A stretch of 64,000 bases of DNA from Petrimonas sulfuriphila (lineage in GTDB: Bacteria; Bacteroidota; Bacteroidia; Bacteroidales; Dysgonomonadaceae), in NCBI RefSeq assembly GCF_051201015.1, contig NZ_JBPEHI010000016.1. The stretch is one strand, 5' to 3'. The number at the start of each line of letters is the position of its first letter. The stretch's first letter is position 1. The position numbers and the translations under genes are program-made. Shown here in pieces: positions 1 through 8,064 of this stretch. The notes beneath the pieces are model-generated. The model did not search any database and was not told the origin of the DNA. It saw only the letters and a program-made list of their open reading frames with translations.

Positions 1-95
1 GGAACCGCCGTATACGAGAACCGTACGTACGGTGGTGTGAGAGGTCGGAAAACGAAAGTAGGAAGAAAACTACTTCGTTTTCCTCCTACTCGATT
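1..95 (+). mobile_element. 3' end of a group II intron (domains V and VI), cut by the window edge
   Basis: Positions 4-36 fold like a group II domain V: 4-12 pairs with 28-36, a two-base bulge (26-27), then 13-16 pairs with 22-25 around a five-base loop. The lower stem carries a CGC triad at 6-8. Domain VI follows: 39-44 (GAGAGG) pairs with 85-91 (CCTACTC) leaving A88 bulged, the expected branch-point adenosine, and 47-61 pairs with 70-83. The intron end should be 7-8 bases past A88, at about 94-96. The body of the intron, and any reverse transcriptase/maturase gene, would lie left of the window. The class is not assigned. Confidence 0.85.
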
Positions 96-192
96 ATCTA
101 TGCAAACAGGATAGAGATTGAATTAAACATAATAGTAATTATAGGAAAAATATCCGTGTTTAAATTAATGGGCGAAATTCGTAGTTTTTTAT

Positions 193-200
193 TACTTTTG
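193..200 (+). promoter_or_regulatory. Promoter -7 element for purM
   Basis: TACTTTTG matches the Bacteroidota -7 consensus TAnnTTTG. No good -33 TTTG is seen 19-21 bp upstream. Transcription would start near 206, giving a leader of about 32 bases to the ATG at 239. Confidence 0.5.
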
Positions 201-238
201 TACTGTAACATTATTTGACATTGTCTTCGGTTCAGGAT

Positions 239-1420
239 ATGAATAAAAAAAACGATCAACGATACAACCTTCGCGGTGTTTCCGCCTCAAAAGAAGATGT
301 GCATGATGCCATAAAAAATATCGATAAAGGAATTTATCCGAAAGCATTCTGCAAAATAATTCCCGATATACTTGGCGATGACCCGGATTTTTGTAACATC
401 ATGCATGCTGACGGTGCCGGAACTAAATCGTCACTGGCGTATGTTTACTGGCGGGAAACCGGCGATATTTCCGTTTGGAAAGGAATCGCGCAGGATGCGC
501 TCATCATGAATATTGATGACTTGTTGTGCGTTGGCGCTACCGATAACATACTGTTGTCTTCCACCATTGGGCGCAATAAAAACCTGATCCCAGGAGAAGT
601 AATTTCCGCCATTATAAACGGCACAAACGAGCTTTGCGAAGAACTATCGTCGCTGGGCGTACGTATTTATCCTACAGGCGGAGAAACGGCTGACGTGGGC
701 GATTTGGTGAGGACGATCATTGTGGATAGTACGGTGACTTGCCGCATGAAACGCAAGGATGTTATTGATAATGCCAATATACAGGCCGGAGACGTTATTG
801 TTGGTTTATCCTCTTCCGGGCAAGCCACCTACGAAAGTGAATATAACGGCGGTATGGGGAGTAATGGCCTAACCTCTGCCCGCCACGATGTATTTGCCCA
901 TTATCTGGCACAGGATTATCCCGAAAGTTACGATGCTGCCATTCCTGAAGATTTAATCTATTCGGGCAATATGCGGCTCACTGAACAAATAGAAAACCTG
1001 GGAATGGATGCCGGGAAGTTGATTCTGTCCCCTACCCGCACCTATTCGCCAATTATATCATTGATATTAAGGGGTTTGCGTAGGAATATCCACGGAATGG
1101 TACATTGCTCCGGAGGTGCACAAACAAAAATTATGCATTTTCTTAACGATGGTCTGCGCGTTACAAAAGACAACCTCTTCCCTCTTCCTCCTTTGTTCAA
1201 ACTTATTCATGACCAATCGAATACCGATTGGAAAGAAATGTACAGAGTTTTTAATATGGGACATCGAATGGAAATTTACCTGCCGGAAGTTTATGCTTCG
1301 AAGGTGATTGAGATTTCCAGATCGTTTAATGTTGATGCACAGGTAGTTGGACGTGTAGAGAAATCGAATATCCGGGAATTGGTGATTGAGAGTGAATTTG
1401 GAAGGTTTGTTTATTCCTAA
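239..1420 (+). CDS. purM: Phosphoribosylformylglycinamidine cyclo-ligase (AIR synthase), PurM family
   Basis: A 393-residue PurM/AIR-synthase-like protein. The family closes the imidazole ring of formylglycinamidine ribonucleotide with ATP to give aminoimidazole ribonucleotide, step five of purine synthesis, in the cytoplasm. Visible motifs are DGAGTKSS (about 58-65) in the N-terminal ATP/phosphate-binding half and GGETADVGD (about 147-155). An in-frame TTG at 215 would add eight residues. ATG 239 is preferred because it begins a charged N-terminus typical of a cytosolic enzyme and leaves a leader after the -7 element at 193-200. It is longer than E. coli PurM (345 residues), as is usual in Bacteroidales. 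It lies 91 bp before prfA on the same strand and is probably cotranscribed. Confidence 0.85.
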   Translation: MNKKNDQRYNLRGVSASKEDVHDAIKNIDKGIYPKAFCKIIPDILGDDPDFCNIMHADGAGTKSSLAYVYWRETGDISVWKGIAQDALIMNIDDLLCVGATDNILLSSTIGRNKNLIPGEVISAIINGTNELCEELSSLGVRIYPTGGETADVGDLVRTIIVDSTVTCRMKRKDVIDNANIQAGDVIVGLSSSGQATYESEYNGGMGSNGLTSARHDVFAHYLAQDYPESYDAAIPEDLIYSGNMRLTEQIENLGMDAGKLILSPTRTYSPIISLILRGLRRNIHGMVHCSGGAQTKIMHFLNDGLRVTKDNLFPLPPLFKLIHDQSNTDWKEMYRVFNMGHRMEIYLPEVYASKVIEISRSFNVDAQVVGRVEKSNIRELVIESEFGRFVYS

Positions 1421-1511
1421 ATCCTCATTCGTTGTACCTCCCAATGGAAAAACATAATATCATCAAACGAAACGATTAAATTCCTTTCAAGAAAATCAGA
1501 GGCATCATACT

Positions 1512-2597
1512 ATGTCGGAAAACTCATTATTGGATAAACTCAATCATTTGGTCACCCGTTTCGAAGAGATAGGAACGTTGATTACCGACCCTACAATCAT
1601 AGGCGATATGAAGCGTTTTGTAAAACTCAACAAAGAATACCGGGAGTTGGAAGAAATTGTGGAAGCCCGAAACGAGTATAAACAGGCACTAGACTCCATC
1701 GAAGAAGCCAAAATAATTCTGGAAACCGAATCGGACACTGATTTACGTTTGCTTGCCAACGAGGAACTCTCTGCCAACACCCAGAAACTTCCGGAATTGG
1801 AAGAGAAAATAAAGCTTTTGCTTATTCCGGCCGATCCTGAAGACGAAAAAAATGTGATCATGGAAATTCGTGGCGGTACGGGAGGTGATGAAGCGTCGAT
1901 TTTTGCAGGGGATCTGTATAAAATGTACACCCGGTATTGCGAAAGCAAAGGGTGGAAAACCGAAGTATCCAGTTACACAGAAGGTACAGCGGGTGGTTTC
2001 AAGGAGATCATATTTACGGTTAGTGGCGAAAATGTTTACGGAACTTTGAAATACGAGTCGGGCGTTCACCGGGTGCAACGTGTTCCGGCGACCGAAACTC
2101 AAGGCCGTGTGCACACCTCGGCTGCCACTGTTGCCGTGCTGCCTGAGGCGGAAGAATTTGATGTAGAAATCAATCCTGCCGATATAGATTTTCATACAGC
2201 ACGTTCCAGTGGCGCCGGAGGGCAGAATGTAAACAAGGTGGAAACAAAGGTTCAGCTTACCCATAAACCCACCGGTATTGTGGTGGTTTGTCAGCAGGCC
2301 CGTTCGCAATTGGCTAACCGGGAGCTCGCCATGCAGATGTTGCGTGCCAAGCTTTACGATATTGAACTTACCAAACGCCAGGGCGACATAGCTTCGCGGC
2401 GAAAGACCATGGTGTCCACCGGTGACCGTTCGGCTAAAATCCGCACGTACAACTATCCGCAGGGACGCATTACCGATCACCGCATCAATTACACCGTTTA
2501 TAACCTTTCCGCATTTATGGACGGTGACATCCAGGATGTCATCAATCAGCTTATCGTAAGCGAAAATGCTGAACGGATGAAGGAAGCGGAAATCTAG
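1512..2597 (+). CDS. prfA: Peptide chain release factor 1
   Basis: A 361-residue class I release factor that reads UAA and UAG stop codons and triggers hydrolysis of peptidyl-tRNA on the ribosome. The stop-codon-reading tripeptide is PAT (residues 192-194), the RF1 type rather than the SPF of RF2. The GGQ motif is at 236-238 inside GAGGQNVNK; its glutamine is normally methylated by PrmC. The N-terminal 100 residues are helical and charged, as in domain 1 of the family, and the length is normal. It follows purM, and from memory Bacteroidales genomes often have purM-prfA-pyrF; here two envelope genes separate prfA from pyrF. Confidence 0.97.
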   Translation: MSENSLLDKLNHLVTRFEEIGTLITDPTIIGDMKRFVKLNKEYRELEEIVEARNEYKQALDSIEEAKIILETESDTDLRLLANEELSANTQKLPELEEKIKLLLIPADPEDEKNVIMEIRGGTGGDEASIFAGDLYKMYTRYCESKGWKTEVSSYTEGTAGGFKEIIFTVSGENVYGTLKYESGVHRVQRVPATETQGRVHTSAATVAVLPEAEEFDVEINPADIDFHTARSSGAGGQNVNKVETKVQLTHKPTGIVVVCQQARSQLANRELAMQMLRAKLYDIELTKRQGDIASRRKTMVSTGDRSAKIRTYNYPQGRITDHRINYTVYNLSAFMDGDIQDVINQLIVSENAERMKEAEI

Positions 2598-2641
2598 TTG
2601 AATCTAGACAAAAACACAAGTTATATTTAATTATATGACCT

Positions 2642-3361
2642 ATGAAACAAAAAATTTTGTTACCGACACTTCTGTTGTTAATCAGCGTATCTTTATCCGC
2701 ACAAACGGAATACAAGATACCGCGTTTACGCATTAGTACATCGGGAGGATTGGGTTATTTGGTTGCGGAAGGAAGTACCGGCGATGCCGGTTCTATCGTC
2801 AATGTTGAAAAAATCACGCAATTCAACAATGATTTGAGGTGGACTCCCTCCTTGAACGCAGATGTGCATTATCTATTCAAAGATTGGGGATTGGGAGTGA
2901 AGTATATTTTCAATACTTCCTCTGCCACGGCGACGGATCTCATTGTGGATGTCCAGGATAACCAGCATTATCTGGTTGGCGATGCATTGGAAAAGATGTA
3001 TGTAAACTACGTGGGACTTTCTGTATCAGGACAATACAGGTTTGGAAGAGAAGAGAGATTTCAGTTTTTTGCTTCTTCTTCAGGCGGTTATGCCCGATTG
3101 CGGGACGAAAGCCACGTATTAATGAGGAACATGTTGATTACGGGAAATGCTTACGGTGTAAATTACGAGATGGGAATTGAATATTTTTTAAATTCGAACT
3201 TTTCATGGGGATTGAATACCGCATTTTTCTGGACAAATTTTTATACGGTGAAAGTGACGGACGGTATCAGTACCGAAGTGAAAAAATTGGGAAGAGAAGA
3301 CAACATCAATGTTTCCAACGTAAATTTAACAACCGGTCTGCGGTATTACATCAACAAATAA
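2642..3361 (+). CDS. Predicted outer-membrane beta-barrel protein
   Basis: A 239-residue protein of unknown function. Residues 1-20 form a Sec signal peptide (Lys-rich start, Leu-rich core, cleavage after SLSA). The mature part alternates short aromatic and glycine-rich strands (LRISTSGGLGYLV, WGLGVKYIF, VGLSVSGQYRF) and ends in TTGLRYYINK, the pattern of a small outer-membrane barrel of the OMP_b-brl type; no catalytic motif is seen. It starts 44 bp after prfA and ends 10 bp before the lipoprotein gene at 3372, so these two probably act together at the cell surface. The barrel call rests on composition and strand pattern only. Confidence 0.6.
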   Translation: MKQKILLPTLLLLISVSLSAQTEYKIPRLRISTSGGLGYLVAEGSTGDAGSIVNVEKITQFNNDLRWTPSLNADVHYLFKDWGLGVKYIFNTSSATATDLIVDVQDNQHYLVGDALEKMYVNYVGLSVSGQYRFGREERFQFFASSSGGYARLRDESHVLMRNMLITGNAYGVNYEMGIEYFLNSNFSWGLNTAFFWTNFYTVKVTDGISTEVKKLGREDNINVSNVNLTTGLRYYINK

Positions 3362-3371
3362 ATGAAGCGTC

Positions 3372-5090
3372 ATGAAAAAGAAGATCATTTATCTGCTTAC
3401 TGTTGTTGTCCTGTTCATTTCCTCTTCGTGCAACAACGATTTTCTGGAAGAAAACAAAAAACAGGTTGATGGATATCATCTCGATACACCTCTTTTTGTG
3501 CAGCCTGTCTCAGCATACACCGAAGCCTCAGTTACCCTTCCCGATTTAAAAAACAAAGGTTTCAGGATACTCCAGTATCCGAAAATTATTCATTTTGAAA
3601 CTTTTGACGGACATATAGATGAGTCGGGAAAATTGTCATTCCGAATAAAAGTGGATGCATACGATAATCCCGTTCAACTGGAGCCACAAAACCTGGGAAG
3701 CATCATTTTAAATGTAGAAGAATTTGGACTCCTGTCTATAAACGTTCAAAGCATAAACTGGGGAATGCCAAAAGCATCCGTTCGCGAAACGCTGGTTGAC
3801 TTTGATTTGTTAAGGGACAGAAAAGAACTTAGAATTGAGAATTTTGCCGACGGAATACTTTTCTATAAATTGACGAAAAAGCCGTCGTGGCTGGAGGTGA
3901 GCAAGTCATCCTGGGACAGTGATAATATAAAGACAGGAGATGTAAACTATCTGGAACCAAACAGATACTATACCCTTTTTCTAATTCCTGATGCCGATGA
4001 ATTAAGCCCGGGAGTGCATGAAGGTGAAATTGTCTTCGAAACATCCGACCCGGAACACCCTCTTCTCAAGATTAACGTAAAAATTAGAGAAAGGACATAC
4101 GAAAATCCGGAAACGATGATCCCCATAGAAGGTGAAGTGGTGGATGCAGAATTTGATAAAACCACAAACACAGCGGTCTTTATTACCCGCAATCCGGCAA
4201 AACTGGTTGCGTTCAATGCCGACACCGGTATGAAAAAAGAAAAACTGTTGGACAAAAATCCCTATTGCGTTGGCTTGTCTGCCGAAAGTAACACAATTCT
4301 GCTAGGAGAAAGTGGGCAGATGAAGTTCATCGATTTATCCACGTTCACCGTAAAAGAAAAGGTTGTTCTACCGTATATTGTTGTGGATATTGTTGATGGT
4401 GAAAATGGTCATTACTATTATTCGAATAAGGAAGGGGAGATCTACTCCTTTAACCTTTCGTCCAAAGAGGTAAAAAAACAGTTCATTGCCGATTCATTCG
4501 GGTACGGAATAAAAGCGGATATCCTATTGAAAGTAGGAAATAAATCGCAGTTGGCATTAACCGGAAGTTTTGTTTCCCCAAATGGCTTTTATCTGATTGA
4601 CGCAGCCGTGCCGGATGATTTGAAACTCGTCCATTATTGGCACGAAAGCTTTGGAAAGAAATTACTGACCTCCGAAGATTGCAAATACCTGTTTTCTTTT
4701 ACCAGTTCCATCTACAAATTTCCGGATGAAAATACCGGCAATACGATTCACCTGTTGGGTGAATTAAGCTTGCAGTCACATACTGGAATTACCTGGATGC
4801 ATCATTCGGCCTTAACCTCTTCTGTTTGGATCTCCTACAGTCCTTATGATCCTTCCCAAAGTTGGTTTAAAGAGGTTATTGCGGAATACGACGACAAAAC
4901 CTTTGACCTAAAACGTACTATCGCACTAAACGAATATGTGGCGACATACAATGGAACAAAGGATTATTACCATACGTCTGCCCGTTATTTTTTCTCCACC
5001 AAAGCGGGGAATAAATTATTTCTGATAAAAAATATCGATGTTGCTAGTCCTCCGGCCGACACTTGGCACATCGAAATTATTGATGTTTAA
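3372..5090 (+). CDS. Lipoprotein with Ig/BACON-like N-terminal part and YncE-like propeller
   Basis: A 572-residue lipoprotein: a hydrophobic signal with lipobox SSSC places the lipidated Cys at residue 20. Residues about 100-245 look like BACON/Ig-like beta-sandwich material, with phrases such as KPSWLEVSKSSWD and GVHEGEIVFETSDPEHPLL. Residues about 255-570 hold repeated beta units (NTAVFITRNPAKLVAFNADTG, SNTILLGESGQMKFIDLSTF) like a YncE or quinoprotein-type beta-propeller. The substrate is unknown. It follows the barrel gene by 10 bp, suggesting a surface pair. Proteins of this shape often sit in polysaccharide or surface-binding loci, but no SusC/D or hydrolase gene adjoins this pair. Confidence 0.6.
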   Translation: MKKKIIYLLTVVVLFISSSCNNDFLEENKKQVDGYHLDTPLFVQPVSAYTEASVTLPDLKNKGFRILQYPKIIHFETFDGHIDESGKLSFRIKVDAYDNPVQLEPQNLGSIILNVEEFGLLSINVQSINWGMPKASVRETLVDFDLLRDRKELRIENFADGILFYKLTKKPSWLEVSKSSWDSDNIKTGDVNYLEPNRYYTLFLIPDADELSPGVHEGEIVFETSDPEHPLLKINVKIRERTYENPETMIPIEGEVVDAEFDKTTNTAVFITRNPAKLVAFNADTGMKKEKLLDKNPYCVGLSAESNTILLGESGQMKFIDLSTFTVKEKVVLPYIVVDIVDGENGHYYYSNKEGEIYSFNLSSKEVKKQFIADSFGYGIKADILLKVGNKSQLALTGSFVSPNGFYLIDAAVPDDLKLVHYWHESFGKKLLTSEDCKYLFSFTSSIYKFPDENTGNTIHLLGELSLQSHTGITWMHHSALTSSVWISYSPYDPSQSWFKEVIAEYDDKTFDLKRTIALNEYVATYNGTKDYYHTSARYFFSTKAGNKLFLIKNIDVASPPADTWHIEIIDV

Positions 5091-5183
5091 AAATAGCACT
5101 ATCGCGTTGTGCCATAAAAGCAGCAGCCAAACTTGTCTGAATTATGCCACGGCGAGCAATATTCTGATAAAATTGAACAAGAT

Positions 5184-6008
5184 ATGACCAAACAACAGCT
5201 TTTTGCACAAATTCAAAAAAAGAAATCTTTTCTTTGTGTGGGATTGGATACCGATATCAAGAAAATTCCGGAACATCTGCTGGAAAAAGAAGATCCGGTT
5301 TATGCCTTTAACAAAGAAATTATCGATAAAACGGCACCCTATTGCGTGGCATACAAGCCTAACCTGGCTTTTTACGAAAGTCAGGGCGTGACCGGTTGGC
5401 TAGCGTTCGAAAAAACGGTAGCCTACATCAGGCAGCGGTATCCCGACCAATTTGTGATAGCCGATGCCAAACGGGGCGATATCGGCAATACCAGTGAAAT
5501 GTATGCTCGTACATTTTTTGAAACTGCCAGGGTGGATGCCGTAACTGTAGCACCGTACATGGGCGAAGACAGCGTAACTCCTTTTCTGAATTACAACGGG
5601 AAATGGGTTATTCTGCTCCTTCTTACAAGCAATAAAGGGTCACAAGATTTTCAGTTTGTTCAGGATCAAAACGGTGAGCGTTTGTTTGAGAAAGTACTCC
5701 GCAGGTCGCAGGCATGGGCGTCGGAAGACCAAATGATGTACGTTGTGGGCGCTACACAGGGAAAATTATTCGAAGAGGTAAGAAAACTCGCTCCCGATCA
5801 TTTCTTCCTTGTTCCAGGCGTAGGAGCTCAGGGTGGGTCGCTGGAAGAGGTTTGCCGATACGGAATGAACACAGCATGTGGCTTATTGGTCAACTCTTCG
5901 CGCAGTATTATCTATGCCGACAGTACCGAGACATTTGCGGAAGCTGCCGGCAAGGAAGCCCGAAAACTGCAGGTGGAGATGGCGGAAATGCTGGAAAGGT
6001 TTTTATAA
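5184..6008 (+). CDS. pyrF: Orotidine 5'-phosphate decarboxylase (type 2)
   Basis: A 274-residue enzyme that decarboxylates OMP to UMP, the last step of de novo pyrimidine synthesis. The catalytic signature is DAKRGD (D94, K96, D99), the DxKxxD motif of the family, and the length matches the longer type-2 form. The open frame extends to 5133, but the ATG at 5184 (MTKQQLFAQIQ) directly precedes the first conserved strand (FLCVGLDTD) and is chosen. It lies 93 bp after the propeller lipoprotein. Its 3' end overlaps the convergent methyltransferase gene by six bases. Confidence 0.93.
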   Translation: MTKQQLFAQIQKKKSFLCVGLDTDIKKIPEHLLEKEDPVYAFNKEIIDKTAPYCVAYKPNLAFYESQGVTGWLAFEKTVAYIRQRYPDQFVIADAKRGDIGNTSEMYARTFFETARVDAVTVAPYMGEDSVTPFLNYNGKWVILLLLTSNKGSQDFQFVQDQNGERLFEKVLRRSQAWASEDQMMYVVGATQGKLFEEVRKLAPDHFFLVPGVGAQGGSLEEVCRYGMNTACGLLVNSSRSIIYADSTETFAEAAGKEARKLQVEMAEMLERFL

Positions 6009-7193
6009 TTTCGTTCCTATCACCCAGATCTTCTCGCTGTCGGCAACAGTGGTAGCAAAAAGGTACACGTCCCCACCCTCTCTCAATCCGGTTTTTCGTC
6101 GGATCTCGGCAACGGACAATGGAAAATTGCGGACAGCGATGTTCGCTTTTTTTGTCAGTGATAGAAATGATTTTACGTTTTTTTTGTTCGGTACAAACCA
6201 TTCCTTCACTTCAAACACGCGTCCGGGAAAAGTGGAAATTTGGTTATCGGAAGTATACAGGTGGCTGTTTACGTGCAGTTTTTGAACAGCATACTGTTGT
6301 GCTACACTTTTGAAGGCTCCCGCTTTGAGGATGGAAGCATTGGGTTCGTAAAGGTATTTACCGATAGTTCTGGTAAAAGGAATCTCGAGGCTGCGCTCTT
6401 CCTCCGGAGTAAAGGAAAACACTTCAATGTTGCCTCCTTTATTCAGATTAACAGCATAGTACACCGTATCCTCAGCCTGGGAAGAAAGTAAAAACAGCAA
6501 CTCTTTGCATTCGTTCTCCACGGAGACGACATGAACTTCACTCACCTTTTTCAGGCTTTTTACCGCTGATGAAATATCGAGCATGGGTGAGAATTTAATC
6601 ACAACCAACTTTGCTTTGGTCAGCAAAGCATTCTGAATTTCAGACACATCTGGAGAACAGTCTTCTATCCGGATCACTTTGCGTCCTGCATCATCCCGGC
6701 GCGCCGGATCCAGGAAAACCATGTCTGTAAGGGACATTTTTTCTACAAAAGTTTCACTTGCTTCGTTCTTTACCACAAAGCCTTGCAGGCCAAGTGTTTG
6801 GAAATTATTGGCGGCTATCTCACAAAGTTCCGGGTCTTGTTCCACGTAAACCGACAGTATAAATCGTTGGGAGAGAATGGTGAAATCCACCCCCATCCCA
6901 CCGGTCAAATCCACAAAGGTTTTGTATCCGTCAGGAATCAATGAAACCTTATAGTTGGCAGTGGCTTCAGACGATGCTTGTTCCAACGATAAATGAACCG
7001 GATAAATGATCTCATCGTTGGCATAAAAAAAAGGAAATTTCTCTTTTGCTGTTTGGCGTCCCGAGATTTGTTTTAAAATAAACTCAACATTCAATTCCCT
7101 CTGTTTCCCGTTATCGAGTTTCAACGCCAGTTCCCGTACATCGTGTTGTTCGTTCTGGCGGATAAAATTCTTTTGCTGCTGAGTCAGTTTCAT
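6003..7193 (-). CDS. THUMP-like class I SAM-dependent methyltransferase
   Basis: A 396-residue predicted methyltransferase. Residues 95-103 (DLTGGMGVD) are the glycine-rich SAM-binding motif I, and 161-167 (LDPARRD) resemble the catalytic/binding loop of RNA and DNA methyltransferases. The C-terminal third corresponds to the THUMP-like module of a Bacteroidota family. The target is probably RNA but is not known. The open frame extends to 7247, but that stretch runs through the rpmA terminator hairpin; ATG 7193, giving MKLTQQQKNF, is the better start. It converges on pyrF with a six-base overlap at the stop codons. Confidence 0.7.
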   Translation of the reverse strand: MKLTQQQKNFIRQNEQHDVRELALKLDNGKQRELNVEFILKQISGRQTAKEKFPFFYANDEIIYPVHLSLEQASSEATANYKVSLIPDGYKTFVDLTGGMGVDFTILSQRFILSVYVEQDPELCEIAANNFQTLGLQGFVVKNEASETFVEKMSLTDMVFLDPARRDDAGRKVIRIEDCSPDVSEIQNALLTKAKLVVIKFSPMLDISSAVKSLKKVSEVHVVSVENECKELLFLLSSQAEDTVYYAVNLNKGGNIEVFSFTPEEERSLEIPFTRTIGKYLYEPNASILKAGAFKSVAQQYAVQKLHVNSHLYTSDNQISTFPGRVFEVKEWFVPNKKNVKSFLSLTKKANIAVRNFPLSVAEIRRKTGLREGGDVYLFATTVADSEKIWVIGTKL

Positions 7194-7209
7194 TTTGTGA
7201 AAATAAAAA

Positions 7210-7238
7210 ACAACCTGACTATCGAAATAGCAGGTTGT
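7210..7238 (-). terminator. Intrinsic terminator of rplU-rpmA
   Basis: ACAACCTG (7210-7217) pairs with CAGGTTGT (7231-7238), with an inner stem CTAT/ATAG around a CGAA loop. On the minus strand it is followed by TTTTTATTT. It lies between rpmA and the methyltransferase start, so the latter is probably transcribed separately. Confidence 0.8.
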
Positions 7239-7303
7239 TCCTATCAACTAAAAAATTATTATTTTATGGATCAAGTATTCTTGATTTCAAGCAGGCAAAA
7301 GCC

Positions 7304-7573
7304 TTATGCTTCTGCTTCCACTTTCGGAAGAACCGATACGAATGAACGGTTGTTGTGACGTTTACGGAAAACCACAACACCGTCGATCAACGCAAAAAGC
7401 GTATGATCTTTACCGATTCCTACGTTTTCTCCTGGGTGATGAACCGTTCCCCGCTGGCGAACCAAAATGTTGCCCGCTTTTGTGGTTTCTCCACCAAATA
7501 TTTTAACGCCCAATCGTTTACTTTCCGATTCGCGGCCGTTCTTTGAACTTCCTACACCTTTCTTGTGTGCCAT
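7304..7573 (-). CDS. rpmA: 50S ribosomal protein L27
   Basis: An 89-residue L27. It begins MAHKKGVGSSKNGRESES, the conserved N-terminal arm that reaches the peptidyl-transferase centre, with no cleavable extension of the Firmicutes type. The conserved core GETTKAGNILVRQRGT and GKDHTLFAL follow. It lies 20 bp after rplU on the minus strand and is followed by a strong terminator at 7210-7238, so rplU-rpmA is a two-gene operon. Confidence 0.97.
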   Translation of the reverse strand: MAHKKGVGSSKNGRESESKRLGVKIFGGETTKAGNILVRQRGTVHHPGENVGIGKDHTLFALIDGVVVFRKRHNNRSFVSVLPKVEAEA

Positions 7574-7593
7574 TTTCTTCTGATTTTAACTGA

Positions 7594-7905
7594 TTAAGCA
7601 ATAATTTCTTTAACCCTTACTTCTGAAAACTGTTGACGGTGGCCGTTCAGTTTCCGGTAACCTTTTCTTCTTTTCTTCTTGAAAACGAGAACTTTATCTC
7701 CTTTTACGTGCGAAAGAACTTCTACAATCACTTTTGCTCCTTCAATGACGGGAGCACCCACTTGTACATCGCCATCGTTATCGATGAGCATCACTTTTCC
7801 AAATTCCACCTCACTGCCCTGATCGGCATTGATTCTGTGGACAAATAACTTTTGGTCTTGCTGAACTTTAAACTGCTGACCTTGGATATCTACAATTACG
7901 TACAT
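7594..7905 (-). CDS. rplU: 50S ribosomal protein L21
   Basis: A 103-residue L21 that binds 23S rRNA in the large subunit. It has the family start MYVIVDIQGQQFKVQ, the central VEVLSHVKGDKVLVFKKKRRKGYRK and a basic C-terminus. It is first in the rplU-rpmA operon, with a full Bacteroidota promoter at 7986-8017 and a leader of about 75 bases that might carry regulation. Confidence 0.97.
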   Translation of the reverse strand: MYVIVDIQGQQFKVQQDQKLFVHRINADQGSEVEFGKVMLIDNDGDVQVGAPVIEGAKVIVEVLSHVKGDKVLVFKKKRRKGYRKLNGHRQQFSEVRVKEIIA

Positions 7906-7985
7906 ATTAAATAACTTATACGTTATATGCCTGAGGCGAGCGGCGTTGTGCCCCTTCTTATTGAGCCTATTAGCGAATCGAGGTG

Positions 7986-8017
7986 CAAAAGTACATAATT
8001 TTTACGAAATTGCCAAA
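7986..8017 (-). promoter_or_regulatory. Promoter of rplU-rpmA
   Basis: Read on the minus strand: -33 TTTG (8014-8017), a 20-bp spacer and -7 TACTTTTG (7986-7993). This is an exact match to the Bacteroidota consensus. Transcription should start near 7980, about 75 bases before the rplU ATG. Confidence 0.8.
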
Positions 8018-8064
8018 TATGTGAAGTATAAATTTACCGACAGGATGATATGTAAGTTCATTTT

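Noticed and set aside
1067..1444. Minus-strand frame opposite the end of purM
   Set aside because: It lies fully inside a conserved enzyme gene and has no protein-like composition or promoter.
7193..7247. Longer N-terminus for the methyltransferase gene
   Set aside because: The extension is encoded by the rpmA terminator hairpin; the family start is at 7193.
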